From an uncultured Collinsella sp. (GTDB taxonomy: Bacteria > Actinomycetota > Coriobacteriia > Coriobacteriales > Coriobacteriaceae), in the NCBI GenBank assembly GCA_958437495.1, contig CAUBOH010000005.1, forward strand, positions 1 to 64,000: DNA of 64,000 nucleotides. Reading direction: 5' to 3'. How positions within the stretch are numbered: position 1 is the first letter of the stretch; each line of letters opens with the position of its first letter. Below the pieces are notes generated by a model. That model was not told the DNA's origin and ran no database searches. It saw nothing but the letters and a program-made list of their open reading frames with translations. Below, piece by piece: positions 1 to 7,345 of this stretch. The translations under genes and the position numbers were made by a program.

Positions 1-676
1 AGTCGTCGCCGCCCAGGTGGTTGTCGCCCGAGGTGGACAGAACCTCAAACACGCCGTCGGCGAGGTCGAGGATGGAGACGTCGAAGGTGCCGCCGCCCAG
101 GTCGAAGACCAGGATACGCTGGTCGGTGCCCTGCTTGTCCAGGCCATAGGCCAGAGCAGCAGCGGTCGGCTCGTTGACAATACGCTTGACGTTGAGGCCG
201 GCGATCTTACCGGCATCCTTGGTGGCCTGACGCTGCGCGTCGTTGAAGTAGGCCGGGACGGTGATGACGGCGTCGGTGACGGTCTCGCCCAGATACTTCT
301 CGGCGTCGGCCTTCATCTTTGCGAGCGTCATGGCGCTCACCTGCTCGGCGGTGTAGTCCTTGCCCTCGATGTCGACGACGGCACGGCCACCCTGGCCCTC
401 CTTGACCTCGTACGGCACGGTCTTGATCTCGGAGGTGCACTCGGAGTACTTGCGGCCCATGAAGCGCTTGATGGAGAACACGGTGTTCTTGGGGTTGGTG
501 ACCGCCTGGTTCTTAGCGGCCTTGCCCACGACACGATCGCCGTCGGCACGGAAGCCCACGACAGACGGGGTGGTGCGGTCGCCCTCGGCGTTCACGATGA
601 TGGTCGGAGAACCGCCCTCGAGAACGGCCATAGCGGAGTTGGTAGTACCAAGGTCGATACCAAGAATCTTACTCAT
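1..676 (-). CDS. dnaK: Chaperone DnaK (Hsp70), N-terminal part; runs off the window
   Basis: ATP-dependent protein-folding chaperone of the cytoplasm, working with DnaJ and GrpE. The visible part is about the first 225 residues, i.e. the front of the actin-like ATPase domain. It starts MSKILGIDLGTTNS (phosphate-1 loop), continues through RTTPSVV, then the NEPTAAALAYG segment and the DLGGGTFDVS phosphate-2 motif. The ATG at 676-674 is preceded by a purine-rich AGAGAGGG ribosome site. The rest of the gene, including the substrate-binding domain, lies before base 1. A 650-bp gap separates it from the divergently read ferredoxin gene. I found no clear CIRCE or HAIR operator in the upstream region. 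Identification is very secure. Confidence 0.98.
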   Translation of the reverse strand, partial: MSKILGIDLGTTNSAMAVLEGGSPTIIVNAEGDRTTPSVVGFRADGDRVVGKAAKNQAVTNPKNTVFSIKRFMGRKYSECTSEIKTVPYEVKEGQGGRAVVDIEGKDYTAEQVSAMTLAKMKADAEKYLGETVTDAVITVPAYFNDAQRQATKDAGKIAGLNVKRIVNEPTAAALAYGLDKQGTDQRILVFDLGGGTFDVSILDLADGVFEVLSTSGDNHLGGDD

Positions 677-970
677 TAGAAATTCCCTCTCTCTTGTGCG
701 TTCGCGCCGCCTCGGCGGTCTGTCACGCGGCGCTTCGGCTTGTCTTTCAGGATGTAGTGTATCCCCTTATGGGCCGGAATATACAAAATCTAAGTCAATT
801 CATATAAGATTTCTTATTGCCGAGAGTTTAGGTTCTTAAATGCGCAGGTAGATGCGCTGATTGAGTTCTCGGCACATCTATCGAGATCTATGTAGAGATG
901 GCTGAGGTTTTGGTCCGGGGGTGCCTGGGGGTGCCTTGCGGAAAGCTCGTCCCGGTTTGAGCGTGAATTC

Positions 971-1016
971 CGGGTCGCAGTTTCCGTCTGAAGGCTCAAC
1001 CGGAAACCGTGTCCCG
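971..1016. repeat. CGGGTCGC hairpin repeat, copy 1 (imperfect)
   Basis: CGGGTCGCAGTTTCCG at 971-986 faces CGGAAACCGTGTCCCG at 1001-1016 across a 14-base loop containing GGCTCAAC. The same architecture recurs at 1033-1078 and at 13902-13947. Confidence 0.75.
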
Positions 1017-1032
1017 TTTTGAGAGCTGATAC

Positions 1033-1083
1033 CGGGTCGCAGTTTCCGCTAGCGGGCTCAACCGGAAACTGCGACCCGTTTTT
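1033..1083 (+). repeat. CGGGTCGC hairpin repeat, copy 2 (perfect, terminator-like)
   Basis: Perfect 16-bp arms, CGGGTCGCAGTTTCCG (1033-1048) and CGGAAACTGCGACCCG (1063-1078), with a 14-base loop, followed by TTTTT. It has the form of an intrinsic terminator on the plus strand, but no plus-strand gene lies just upstream, so I list it as a dispersed repeat. Confidence 0.75.
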
Positions 1084-1333
1084 CGGCCAAATAACGGGAC
1101 ACCCTTTCCGCAGGCGCGCTCAACAGCTCAATATTTCAAGTCACCTTTAGCTAACATTTATGCAGCTCAAAAGCCCCACCTGCGCGTTTTTTAGTAAACC
1201 TTGGCATACTCGGCGAACGGTATGAAGATGCCGGCCAGAGGGTATTGCAAACGGTCGCTCCCGTGGTATGTTTTTGCCCGAATCAAACCGGCGCGCATCG
1301 CCTGTAGCGTCGGTCAACAGAGAGGAAACTACC

Positions 1334-1519
1334 ATGGCTCATCCCGTAATTGATGCCGACGAGTGCATCGCTTGTGGCGTTTGCGTCGACTCCTGCCCCG
1401 CTGGCGTTCTGGAGCTCCAGGACGTCGCTACCGTCGCTGACGAGGACTCCTGCGTCGCCTGTGGCGCTTGCCAGGACGCTTGCCCCGCTGGCGCGATCAC
1501 CGAGATCGTCGAGGAGTAA
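1334..1519 (+). CDS. Small 2[4Fe-4S] ferredoxin (61 aa)
   Basis: Low-potential electron carrier of the clostridial 2[4Fe-4S] type, cytoplasmic, used by anaerobes with hydrogenases and oxidoreductases. Two binding motifs are intact: CIACGVCVDSCPAG in the first half and CVACGACQDACPAG in the second, giving eight cysteines for two cubane clusters. The 61-residue length is typical. The ATG at 1334 follows AGAGAGGAAACTACC; the longer upstream reading frame has no good ribosome site. It is monocistronic: a strong terminator follows 40 bp after the stop. A redox link to the hyp genes 6 kb away is possible but not shown here. Confidence 0.95.
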   Translation: MAHPVIDADECIACGVCVDSCPAGVLELQDVATVADEDSCVACGACQDACPAGAITEIVEE

Positions 1520-1559
1520 CAACTCCCCCACCTGCACACTCAAAAGTACACCGTGCACA

Positions 1560-1600
1560 AAAGGAGGCCTCCGCATCGCCGCGGAGGCCTCCTTTTGTTT
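1560..1600 (+). terminator. Intrinsic terminator after the ferredoxin gene
   Basis: Perfect 16-bp stem, AAAAGGAGGCCTCCGC (1560-1575) against GCGGAGGCCTCCTTTT (1582-1597), 6-base loop, then TTTTGTTTGT. The A-rich 5' side means it could also stop minus-strand transcription. Confidence 0.93.
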
Positions 1601-1637
1601 GTACAGGCAGCTAATTGGGGACGGGGCTGCCTTGGCA

Positions 1638-1702
1638 GTTGCGGTGGAATAGTTCCCGATTCATTGCTTAGGTGCCGATTTTAGGAACTATTTCACCGCA
1701 AC
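1638..1702. repeat. Long inverted repeat between ferredoxin and niaR
   Basis: 19-base arms, GTTGCGGTGGAATAGTTCC (1638-1656) and GGAACTATTTCACCGCAAC (1684-1702), pair with one mismatch around a 27-base loop. It is preceded by TTGGGGACGGGG, a phrase that recurs in other gaps of this window. It sits just past the 3' end of niaR, so it may also end the nad operon transcript. Confidence 0.7.
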
Positions 1703-1721
1703 TTATAAAGACAGCATCGGG

Positions 1722-2267
1722 CTAGGACAAATCGTCCTCGTAGGGCATCAGGTCCGCCAAGTAGCCTTTCTCCTTGAGCATGGCCTCGATCTCGTCGAGG
1801 GTTTGCTCATCCTCTGCCGCAATGCGATGGAAGTGATAGCCGCTCGTCACCGTCAGTAGTGGAAAGCTCTTGCCGCTCTCGATATCGTGCAGGTAGCGCT
1901 CAACATCGCGACGATTGCGGATGTCCAGGTCGGCCGTGATCTTGCCGTACACGCGGTGATTGACGATCACGTTGAGCACGGCGCCGCCGGCGTCGACGAT
2001 ACTCGTGAGCTCATCGCCTGCCTGCTCCACGCTATGGCGAACCTTGACCAAGCGCGTGGGCACGGCGGGGCTGCTGGGGGCCTCCTGCAGCACATAGCCA
2101 CGGTTGGTTGCCACGACATCGTGCCCATCGGCACGCAACAGGGCAATATCCTGAACCACGATCTGACGGCTCACGCCAACCTCGCGGGCAAGTGCGCTGC
2201 CCGAAACGGGCTCCTTGGCTCCCTCGAGCACGTCCATGATGGCACGGCGACGCTCGCGGGCGTTCAT
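1722..2267 (-). CDS. niaR: NiaR-type NAD biosynthesis repressor (HTH plus 3H domain)
   Basis: Niacin-responsive transcriptional repressor that controls NAD synthesis and uptake genes. The 181-aa protein has an N-terminal winged HTH of the biotin-repressor type (residues about 5-60, with LAREVGVSRQIVVQDIALLR). A C-terminal 3H domain follows, with the characteristic histidine clusters VRHSVEQ, NHRVYG and GYHFHRI, the expected metal/nicotinate site. It is the last gene of nadABC-niaR; its ATG overlaps the nadC stop by one base (TAATG), which implies translational coupling. The large palindrome at the nadA promoter is the obvious candidate operator, giving a self-regulating operon. Confidence 0.93.
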   Translation of the reverse strand: MNARERRRAIMDVLEGAKEPVSGSALAREVGVSRQIVVQDIALLRADGHDVVATNRGYVLQEAPSSPAVPTRLVKVRHSVEQAGDELTSIVDAGGAVLNVIVNHRVYGKITADLDIRNRRDVERYLHDIESGKSFPLLTVTSGYHFHRIAAEDEQTLDEIEAMLKEKGYLADLMPYEDDLS

Positions 2268-3127
2268 TATTTACCGTCCAGCAGACGCAGGTGCTTAAGC
2301 GAGAGATCGAGGATCGGGGCGGAGTGTGTCAGCGCGCCCGAGCTAATAAAGTCGACGCCCAGGTCGGCGAGCGCGCGGATATTGCTGGCATCCACATTGC
2401 CCGAGCACTCGGTCTTGGCGCGGCCGGCGATAAGCTCAATCGCGGCAGCCATGTCATCGTGGGTCATGTTGTCGAACATGATGATGTCGGCACCGGCCTC
2501 CACGGCCTCGCGTACCATGTCCAGGTTCTCGCACTCAATCTCGACCGTCGTGGTAAACGATGCGTGGGCGCGTGCCATCTCGATCGCACGCGTCACGCCA
2601 CCGGCGGCGTCGATATGGTTGTCCTTGAGCATGACGGCCGTCGACAGGTTGTAGCGGTGGTTGCTGCCGCCACCGATCTCGACCGCGGCCTTCTCGAAGA
2701 CGCGCATGCCCGGCGTGGTCTTGCGCGTGTCGACAAGCACGGTCTTGGTACCCTCGAGCGCCGCTGCCATATTGTGTGTGTAGGTGGCGATACCGCTCAT
2801 ACGCTGCAGATAGTTGAGCGCCACGCGCTCGCCCGAAAGCAGCACGCGCGCGTCGCCGCGCACTTGGCCCACGTGGTCGCCGGCGTGTACTTCGTCACCA
2901 TCGGCAACATCAAACAGCACCGAGCTCTGCGGATCCAGCAGCTCAAAGGTGCGGGCGAACACATCCAGGCCGGCGATGATGCCATCGGCCTTGGCGATGA
3001 GCTCCACCGTGGCGGGGCGCGCCGTGGGACACACGCTCGCCGTGCTCACGTCCTCAAACGTAATGTCCTCGCGCAGGGCCTGCAGGATCAGATCATCGAC
3101 GACGAGTTTCATAGTTATGGGATTCAT
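2267..3127 (-). CDS. nadC: Nicotinate-nucleotide pyrophosphorylase (quinolinate phosphoribosyltransferase)
   Basis: Converts quinolinate and PRPP to nicotinate mononucleotide, CO2 and PPi, the third step of de novo NAD synthesis. The 286-aa product has the usual family length. Visible family segments are LLSGERVALNYLQRMSGIAT, DTRKTTPGMR (PRPP/quinolinate binding), GGGSNHRYNL and the C-terminal SGNVDASNIRALADLGVDFIS barrel end. The ATG at 3127 lies 3 bp after the nadB stop, so the genes are tightly packed; an in-frame ATG at 3112 (MKLVVDD) is an alternative. It overlaps niaR by one base. The function is secure. Confidence 0.97.
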   Translation of the reverse strand: MNPITMKLVVDDLILQALREDITFEDVSTASVCPTARPATVELIAKADGIIAGLDVFARTFELLDPQSSVLFDVADGDEVHAGDHVGQVRGDARVLLSGERVALNYLQRMSGIATYTHNMAAALEGTKTVLVDTRKTTPGMRVFEKAAVEIGGGSNHRYNLSTAVMLKDNHIDAAGGVTRAIEMARAHASFTTTVEIECENLDMVREAVEAGADIIMFDNMTHDDMAAAIELIAGRAKTECSGNVDASNIRALADLGVDFISSGALTHSAPILDLSLKHLRLLDGK

Positions 3128-3130
3128 GGC

Positions 3131-4507
3131 CTACTCCTCCACGGCCTGCGTGCCGGCGGCACGGGCCAGATCATCGATTGCAAGGGTATCGGAACTCAGA
3201 GCGCGATGGCGTCCATCAAGCGCGGGCTCGCCCGCCTGCTCCACGGCAAGCGACTCGCCGGTGCGCATACGCCAAGCAGCGCGGCGACCCCAGACTAGGG
3301 ACTCGAGCAGGCTGTTGGAAGCTAGGCGATTCTTGCCGTGAACGCCGTTGCAGGCCGTCTCGCCGGCGGCGTAGAGTTCGGGCATCGAAGTGCGGCCGTC
3401 CTTGTCGACCCACACGCCGCCCATAAAGTAGTGCTGCGTGGGCGTGACGGGGATGGGCTCATCCAGGATGTCGCGACCGTCCTCCAGGCAGCGCGCGCGG
3501 ATGTTGGCGAAGTGCCCGGTCACCACGTCGCGCTCGACGGGGGCAAAGCTCAGCCACTCGTGCTCGGTGCCGTCCTGCTTCATCTGCTCGCGAATAGCGG
3601 CGGCGACCACGTCGCGCGGCTGCAGTTCGTCGGTAAAGCGCTCGCCGGCGGCGTTGAGCAGAATCGCGCCCTCGCCGCGGCAGCTCTCGCTGATCAGGAA
3701 GGTGCGGCCCGGCTGCGGCGAGAACAGTCCCGTGGGGTGAATCTGCACGTAGTCAAGATGCTCCATCGTAATGCCGTGCTCCTGCGCGATGTAGCAGGCG
3801 TCGCCGGTGAGCTGCGGGTAGTTGGTGGAGTGATCGTACACGCCACCGATACCGCCCGTCGCCCACAGCGTATGGCGAGCATGAATCTCAAACGGCTCGC
3901 CGGCATGCACGCCCTCGGCGGCATTTGCCAGTTCGTCGGCGGGGCGGACCGAATCGCCTTCGTCCACGGCAACAGCGACGACACCAGTGCACACCGTGGC
4001 CCCATCGCGCTCGGCCGTGAGGATGTCGGTCATGGCCACGTGTTCAAGAATCTGCACGTTGTCCAGCTTGCGGACGGCCTGGAGCAGCTTGGTCGTGATC
4101 TCCTTGCCCGTAATGTCGGCATGGAAGGCGATACGTGGGCGGCTGTGCGCGCCCTCGCGGGTAAAGTCGAGGCCGCCATCGGCTTTGCGCTCAAAGTCCA
4201 CGCCCATCGCCAGCAGGTCGTTGATGACCGAGCGGCTCGAGCGGATCATGATGTCTACGCTCTCGCGGCGGTTCTCGTAGTGGCCGGCGTGCATGGTGTC
4301 CTCAAAGAAGGCATCGTAGTCCGAGCCCTCGGGCAGCACGCAGATGCCGCCCTGTGCGAGCATCGAATCGCACTCGTCGACCGCGCCCTTGGAGAGCATG
4401 ATCACACGCATACTCGTCGGCAGATTGAGGGCAGCGTACAGGCCCGCCACGCCGCAGCCGGCAATGACGACGTCGCGCTCCATGTCGGGGTATTGCTTGG
4501 TTTCCAC
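3131..4507 (-). CDS. nadB: L-aspartate oxidase
   Basis: FAD enzyme that oxidises L-aspartate to iminoaspartate, which NadA uses to make quinolinate; in anaerobes fumarate usually serves as electron acceptor. I start it at GTG 4507, preceded by GGGAGAGG, giving 458 aa; the reading frame runs further upstream but that part is only the antisense frame of nadA. The FAD dinucleotide fold is at residues 13-30 (GCGVAG). The fumarate-reductase-like active-site segments are present: HTLWATGGIGG, DYVQIHPTGLF, RGEGAILLN, QHYFMGGVWVD and NRLASNSLLESLVWG. It is about 80 residues shorter than the E. coli protein because the C-terminal helical domain is reduced, as in other short NadB forms. Confidence 0.95.
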   Translation of the reverse strand: METKQYPDMERDVVIAGCGVAGLYAALNLPTSMRVIMLSKGAVDECDSMLAQGGICVLPEGSDYDAFFEDTMHAGHYENRRESVDIMIRSSRSVINDLLAMGVDFERKADGGLDFTREGAHSRPRIAFHADITGKEITTKLLQAVRKLDNVQILEHVAMTDILTAERDGATVCTGVVAVAVDEGDSVRPADELANAAEGVHAGEPFEIHARHTLWATGGIGGVYDHSTNYPQLTGDACYIAQEHGITMEHLDYVQIHPTGLFSPQPGRTFLISESCRGEGAILLNAAGERFTDELQPRDVVAAAIREQMKQDGTEHEWLSFAPVERDVVTGHFANIRARCLEDGRDILDEPIPVTPTQHYFMGGVWVDKDGRTSMPELYAAGETACNGVHGKNRLASNSLLESLVWGRRAAWRMRTGESLAVEQAGEPALDGRHRALSSDTLAIDDLARAAGTQAVEE

Positions 4508-4526
4508 AGGAATCCTCTCCCTTGTA

Positions 4527-4559
4527 ATGTGACATAAGGGACCGCCCCTCATGTCGCAT
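4527..4559 (-). other. Hairpin in the nadA-nadB spacer
   Basis: ATGTGACATAAGGG (4527-4540) faces CCCCTCATGTCGCAT (4545-4559), pairing with G-U type changes only, across a short loop. It directly follows the nadA stop codon and precedes the nadB ribosome site. It has no U-tract, so it may tune nadB expression or mRNA stability rather than terminate. Confidence 0.55.
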
Positions 4560-4563
4560 CGTT

Positions 4564-5589
4564 CTAGCGCGCCGCGTACTCGAGCATGCGGTCGAGCGTG
4601 AGCTTGGCCTGGTCGGCGGCCTCGTCCGACACGCCGATCTGCACCTCGCCCTCGCCCGTCTCCAGGCAGCGCACGAGCTTTTCGAGCGTGATGAGATCCA
4701 TGTTGACGCAGGTGGGCTGCACCGCGGGGAAGTAGAACTTTTTGCCGGTGCCTTGGCAGCGGCGCTCGAGCTCGTAGAGCACGCCGCGGACCGTCACGAT
4801 GATGAACTCGCTGGCGTCCGACTCCTCGGCATACTTGATGATGCCGGCGGTGGAGCCGATGTAGTCGGCCTCGGCAAGGACGTCGGCCTTGCACTCGGGG
4901 TGCGCCAGTACAAGCGCGTCGGGATGTGCCTCCTGCGCGTCGACGATCTGCTCGACGGTGATGATGTGGTGGCGCGGGCAGTAGCCCTTGTTAAGCAGGA
5001 CGTGCTTTTGCGGCACCTGCTCGGCTACGAAGCGACCGAGGTTTTGGTCGGGAATGAACAGGACGTGCTGCTGCGGCAGCTCGGACACGATCTTGACAGC
5101 GTTGGAGCTGGTGACGCACACATCACTCCAGCTCTTGATCTCGACCGTCGAGTTGACGTAGCACACTACGGCCAGGTCGTCGCCGTACTCGGCACGGGCG
5201 GCGTCGACTGTCTCGCGCTTGACCATATGAGCCATGGGGCAATCCGCGCCCGGCTCGGGCAGCAGCACGGTCTTGGTGGGATTGAGCAGCTTGGCGCTCT
5301 CGCCCATAAACTCCACGCCGCACAGCACGATAGTCTGCTGCGGCAGGCTCTTGGCAAGCTTTGCCAGGTAGAAGCTGTCGCCGACGTAATCGGCCACAGC
5401 CTGGACCTCGGGCGCCACGTAATAGTGTGCCAGGATCACCGCGTCACGTTGGGTTTTTAGTTGCTGAATGGCCTCGACGAGCTCTGCGGGCACCAATGCC
5501 GCGCGCTCCGTTGCCGTCGTTGCCGATGCCAGGCCGGCCGCAATGTCGCGTGCAAGCTCCGATGCATCCATGTTCGCGCTCTGTGCCAT
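4564..5589 (-). CDS. nadA: Quinolinate synthase
   Basis: Condenses iminoaspartate with dihydroxyacetone phosphate to quinolinate, using an oxygen-sensitive [4Fe-4S] cluster. The 341-aa protein has the family signatures AHYYVAPEVQ near residue 52, LCGVEFMGESAK (first cluster cysteine), CYVNSTVEIK, GYCPRHHI (second cysteine), VLAHPECKADV and QPTCVNMDL (third cysteine). The ATG at 5589 is preceded by GAGAGGGG; a TTG immediately upstream is less likely. It is the first gene of nadA-nadB-nadC-niaR, with the promoter/operator 36-85 bp upstream. The function is secure. Confidence 0.97.
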   Translation of the reverse strand: MAQSANMDASELARDIAAGLASATTATERAALVPAELVEAIQQLKTQRDAVILAHYYVAPEVQAVADYVGDSFYLAKLAKSLPQQTIVLCGVEFMGESAKLLNPTKTVLLPEPGADCPMAHMVKRETVDAARAEYGDDLAVVCYVNSTVEIKSWSDVCVTSSNAVKIVSELPQQHVLFIPDQNLGRFVAEQVPQKHVLLNKGYCPRHHIITVEQIVDAQEAHPDALVLAHPECKADVLAEADYIGSTAGIIKYAEESDASEFIIVTVRGVLYELERRCQGTGKKFYFPAVQPTCVNMDLITLEKLVRCLETGEGEVQIGVSDEAADQAKLTLDRMLEYAAR

Positions 5590-5624
5590 CAAGGCCCCTC
5601 TCTTTTGGCGAATCTTGGGGCTTT

Positions 5625-5674
5625 AGTATGACACCTAGGTTTACAGCTGACAAGACAGCTGTAAACCTAGGTGT
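5625..5674 (-). promoter_or_regulatory. nad operon promoter embedded in a large palindrome (probable NiaR operator)
   Basis: Two perfect 19-base arms, 5631-5649 and 5656-5674, ACACCTAGGTTTACAGCTG and its complement, flank the 6-base centre ACAAGA. On the minus strand a -35 TTGTCA (5653-5648) and a -10 CATACT (5630-5625) are separated by exactly 17 bp, so the palindrome covers the -35 and the whole spacer. A bound repressor would block RNA polymerase. The niaR gene in the same operon makes NiaR the natural candidate; binding is inferred, the sequence is seen. Confidence 0.85.
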
Positions 5675-5831
5675 AAAGTTGAAATAAAGATTCAATCATG
5701 CGGCAGGCCCATTTTCGAACTGACAAGTTAAGGATAATCGAGCTCTCGATAGCGCAGGAGGCATCTTTGGACGGCCGCCGCGCATGGTCGACGACATGCC
5801 CGCCAGGCAATCGCTCACCGGCGCCAATCCG

Positions 5832-6407
5832 CTACAGCGGAGCGGCCGCCGGGGTCAGCTGCTTGATGTAGGCCCACATGCGCTGCTTGGCCGCCTTGTC
5901 GGTCAGCGCCGCCTCAAAGCCATCGAGCGCGAGCACGCGGCGGCCCTGCACATGGGCGACCAGGCCGGGTTTGAGCATGGCGGTGTCGAAGTCATCAATC
6001 GCCACGAGCATATCGGCGTAGGTTTCGCGCATGACATCGGCCGCGCTGTTATCGAGCAGCAGCACCGCCTCGGGATCCAGAGCCTCAAGCGCCTCGCGGA
6101 ACAGGTCGCACGGCAGGGCGTGGCCCACCGTCACAGCTCCGTCGCCCGCGCCGGCGACACTCGCCAGCACACAAAAATCTTCGGGCGCGTAACCGATTGC
6201 CCCGAGCGCCTTGCGCAATGCGGCACCATCCGCGCCGGCGGCAAGTTCGCCGCCCGAGCGCTCGGCATCATCCAAATCACCTTTGACCAGCACAATCGGC
6301 GAGCACGCGTTGCCCGCGATGCGCACGCCACGGGCCGCAAGCGATGCAAGCTCCTGCTCGGCCGCCTGGGCGATGGCTTCTTTTTTCTGGCTTTGTGACG
6401 TGGACAT
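5832..6407 (-). CDS. Conserved hypothetical protein (191 aa)
   Basis: I do not recognise a family. The product is soluble: there is no signal peptide or membrane segment. It is acidic and Ala-rich, with an N-terminal helix (MSTSQSQKKEAIAQAAEQEL). It contains the phrases NACSPIVLVKGDLDDAERSGGE, GYAPEDFCVLAS, LDPEAVLLLDNSAADVMRETY and GRRVLALDGFEAALTD, which suggest an alternating alpha/beta fold. The ATG at 6407 follows GGAGAG, and a -10 hexamer TATAAT lies 29 bp upstream, so the gene has its own promoter. It is transcribed away from trxA. No functional call is justified. Confidence 0.75.
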   Translation of the reverse strand: MSTSQSQKKEAIAQAAEQELASLAARGVRIAGNACSPIVLVKGDLDDAERSGGELAAGADGAALRKALGAIGYAPEDFCVLASVAGAGDGAVTVGHALPCDLFREALEALDPEAVLLLDNSAADVMRETYADMLVAIDDFDTAMLKPGLVAHVQGRRVLALDGFEAALTDKAAKQRMWAYIKQLTPAAAPL

Positions 6408-6435
6408 GCGCTCTCCAATCGTTTGCGTGCCCACC

Positions 6436-6441
6436 ATTATA
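6436..6441 (-). promoter_or_regulatory. -10 box TATAAT for the 5832-6407 gene
   Basis: Perfect TATAAT on the minus strand, 29 bp before the ATG at 6407. The matching -35 is poor, so only the -10 is claimed. Confidence 0.55.
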
Positions 6442-6543
6442 TAAAAGAGCCGCCCGTGAGTGGTTGCTTTGCGGGCCGTTGGGTATAAGCACGGTCGTAC
6501 TGAGTTTTACGCGGCCGAGCCGCGTCGCATTATGGAGGTCACC

Positions 6544-6864
6544 ATGGCTGACATTAAGCAGATTACCCCCGAGAACTTCGATTCCGTCGTTAGCGGCAAC
6601 CTTCCCGTACTGGTTGATTTTTGGGCGCCCTGGTGCGGGCCCTGCCGATCGCTCTCGCCCATCGTGGACGAGGTAGCCGACGAGCTGGCCGGCAAGCTTG
6701 CCGTTGCCAAGTGCAACGTCGATGACAATCAGGACCTGGCCATGAAGTTTGGCGTCATGAGCATCCCCACGCTGATTGTCTTTAAGAACGGCGAGGAAAT
6801 TGACCGCTCGGTCGGCGCGCTGCCCAAGGCAAGGCTGCAGGCATTGCTGGAGAAGCACCTGTAA
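6544..6864 (+). CDS. trxA: Thioredoxin
   Basis: Small dithiol-disulfide oxidoreductase of the cytoplasm that reduces protein disulfides and is recharged by thioredoxin reductase. The 106-aa product has the active site WCGPC at residues 30-34, the preceding DFWAPW strand, the cis-proline loop MSIPTL and the C-terminal GALPKARLQALLEKHL helix. Length and order match the family exactly. ATG 6544 follows a strong TATGGAGGT site. A terminator lies 120 bp downstream. Identification is secure. Confidence 0.97.
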   Translation: MADIKQITPENFDSVVSGNLPVLVDFWAPWCGPCRSLSPIVDEVADELAGKLAVAKCNVDDNQDLAMKFGVMSIPTLIVFKNGEEIDRSVGALPKARLQALLEKHL

Positions 6865-6985
6865 TACGCTGGTTACATTTTGGCGTCCTGCCGCCGTCCA
6901 TGAGCGCTTTTGCACCGCTCGCCGGACTTCTGGGTGCACCGCGTGCGACCACGGATAGTATGGTAAATACAAACAGCCCCCAGTG

Positions 6986-7021
6986 AACGGGTGCGGGTCA
7001 CACAGACTCGCACCCGTTTTC
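6986..7021 (+). terminator. Intrinsic terminator downstream of trxA
   Basis: Stem AACGGGTGCG (6986-6995) and CGCACCCGTT (7009-7018) with a 13-base loop, followed by TTTTC. It lies between trxA and the 7096 gene. Confidence 0.85.
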
Positions 7022-7095
7022 TTATGCGGTAGCGCCCCGCGCGGGCGTAGTAGAATCTGAACCACTGGATTGCCCCGAGCATAAGGAGATTTCCC

Positions 7096-7344
7096 ATGCA
7101 TGACGTCGGAATGAACATGAGCCAGCTTGCCATGAGCGTCAAGCAGGTCGACGACACCATCGAGCTCGCCCACGAGTGGAGCCACCAGCTGCTGCATGCG
7201 ACCGAAAATTTTGACATGGAGCGCATTGGCGCCAAGCTCGAAGCTGCCATGGCCGCACTGCACGAGGCGCATGACGCGCTCGAGGGCTACGAGGAAGCCA
7301 TCGAGGCTGACCACAACTCCGTCGGCTCCGTAAAGCTGGTGTAG
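7096..7344 (+). CDS. Small helical protein of unknown function, upstream of nikR
   Basis: 82-aa acidic, His- and Met-containing protein predicted to be almost all helix (MSVKQVDDTIELAHEWSHQL, then LEAAMAALHEAHDALEGYEEA). It has no signal peptide and no cysteine. ATG 7096 follows AAGGAG. Its stop is only one base before the GTG of nikR, so the two are co-translated and probably act in the same nickel/hydrogenase setting. Histidines at residues 2, 26, 30, 34, 56 and 59 could bind a metal, but this is speculation. I do not recognise a family. Confidence 0.85.
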   Translation: MHDVGMNMSQLAMSVKQVDDTIELAHEWSHQLLHATENFDMERIGAKLEAAMAALHEAHDALEGYEEAIEADHNSVGSVKLV

Positions 7345-7345
7345 G

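Larger units (their letters stand above)
677..1333. other. Intergenic region between divergent dnaK and ferredoxin genes
   Basis: This 657-bp gap must hold the dnaK promoter (leftward) and the ferredoxin promoter (rightward). A small AT-rich palindrome, ATAAGA-TT-TCTTAT, lies at 804-817 about 130 bp ahead of dnaK and could be a regulator site; I cannot assign it. The middle holds two hairpins of the CGGGTCGCAGTTTCCG family (separate entries). No convincing gene was seen. Confidence 0.6.

Noticed and set aside
17..839. Two long plus-strand reading frames across the start of the window
   Set aside because: They are antisense frames of dnaK; the minus-strand protein has clear Hsp70 motifs and the plus-strand ones have none.
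677..1333. CIRCE or HAIR heat-shock operator upstream of dnaK
   Set aside because: No TTAGCACTC-N9-GAGTGCTAA or CTTGAGT-N7-ACTCAAG match is visible; only an unrelated short palindrome at 804-817.
4508..4894. Upstream extension of the nadB reading frame
   Set aside because: It lies wholly over nadA in another frame, is Arg-rich and lacks similarity; the FAD fold begins just after GTG 4507, which has a ribosome site.
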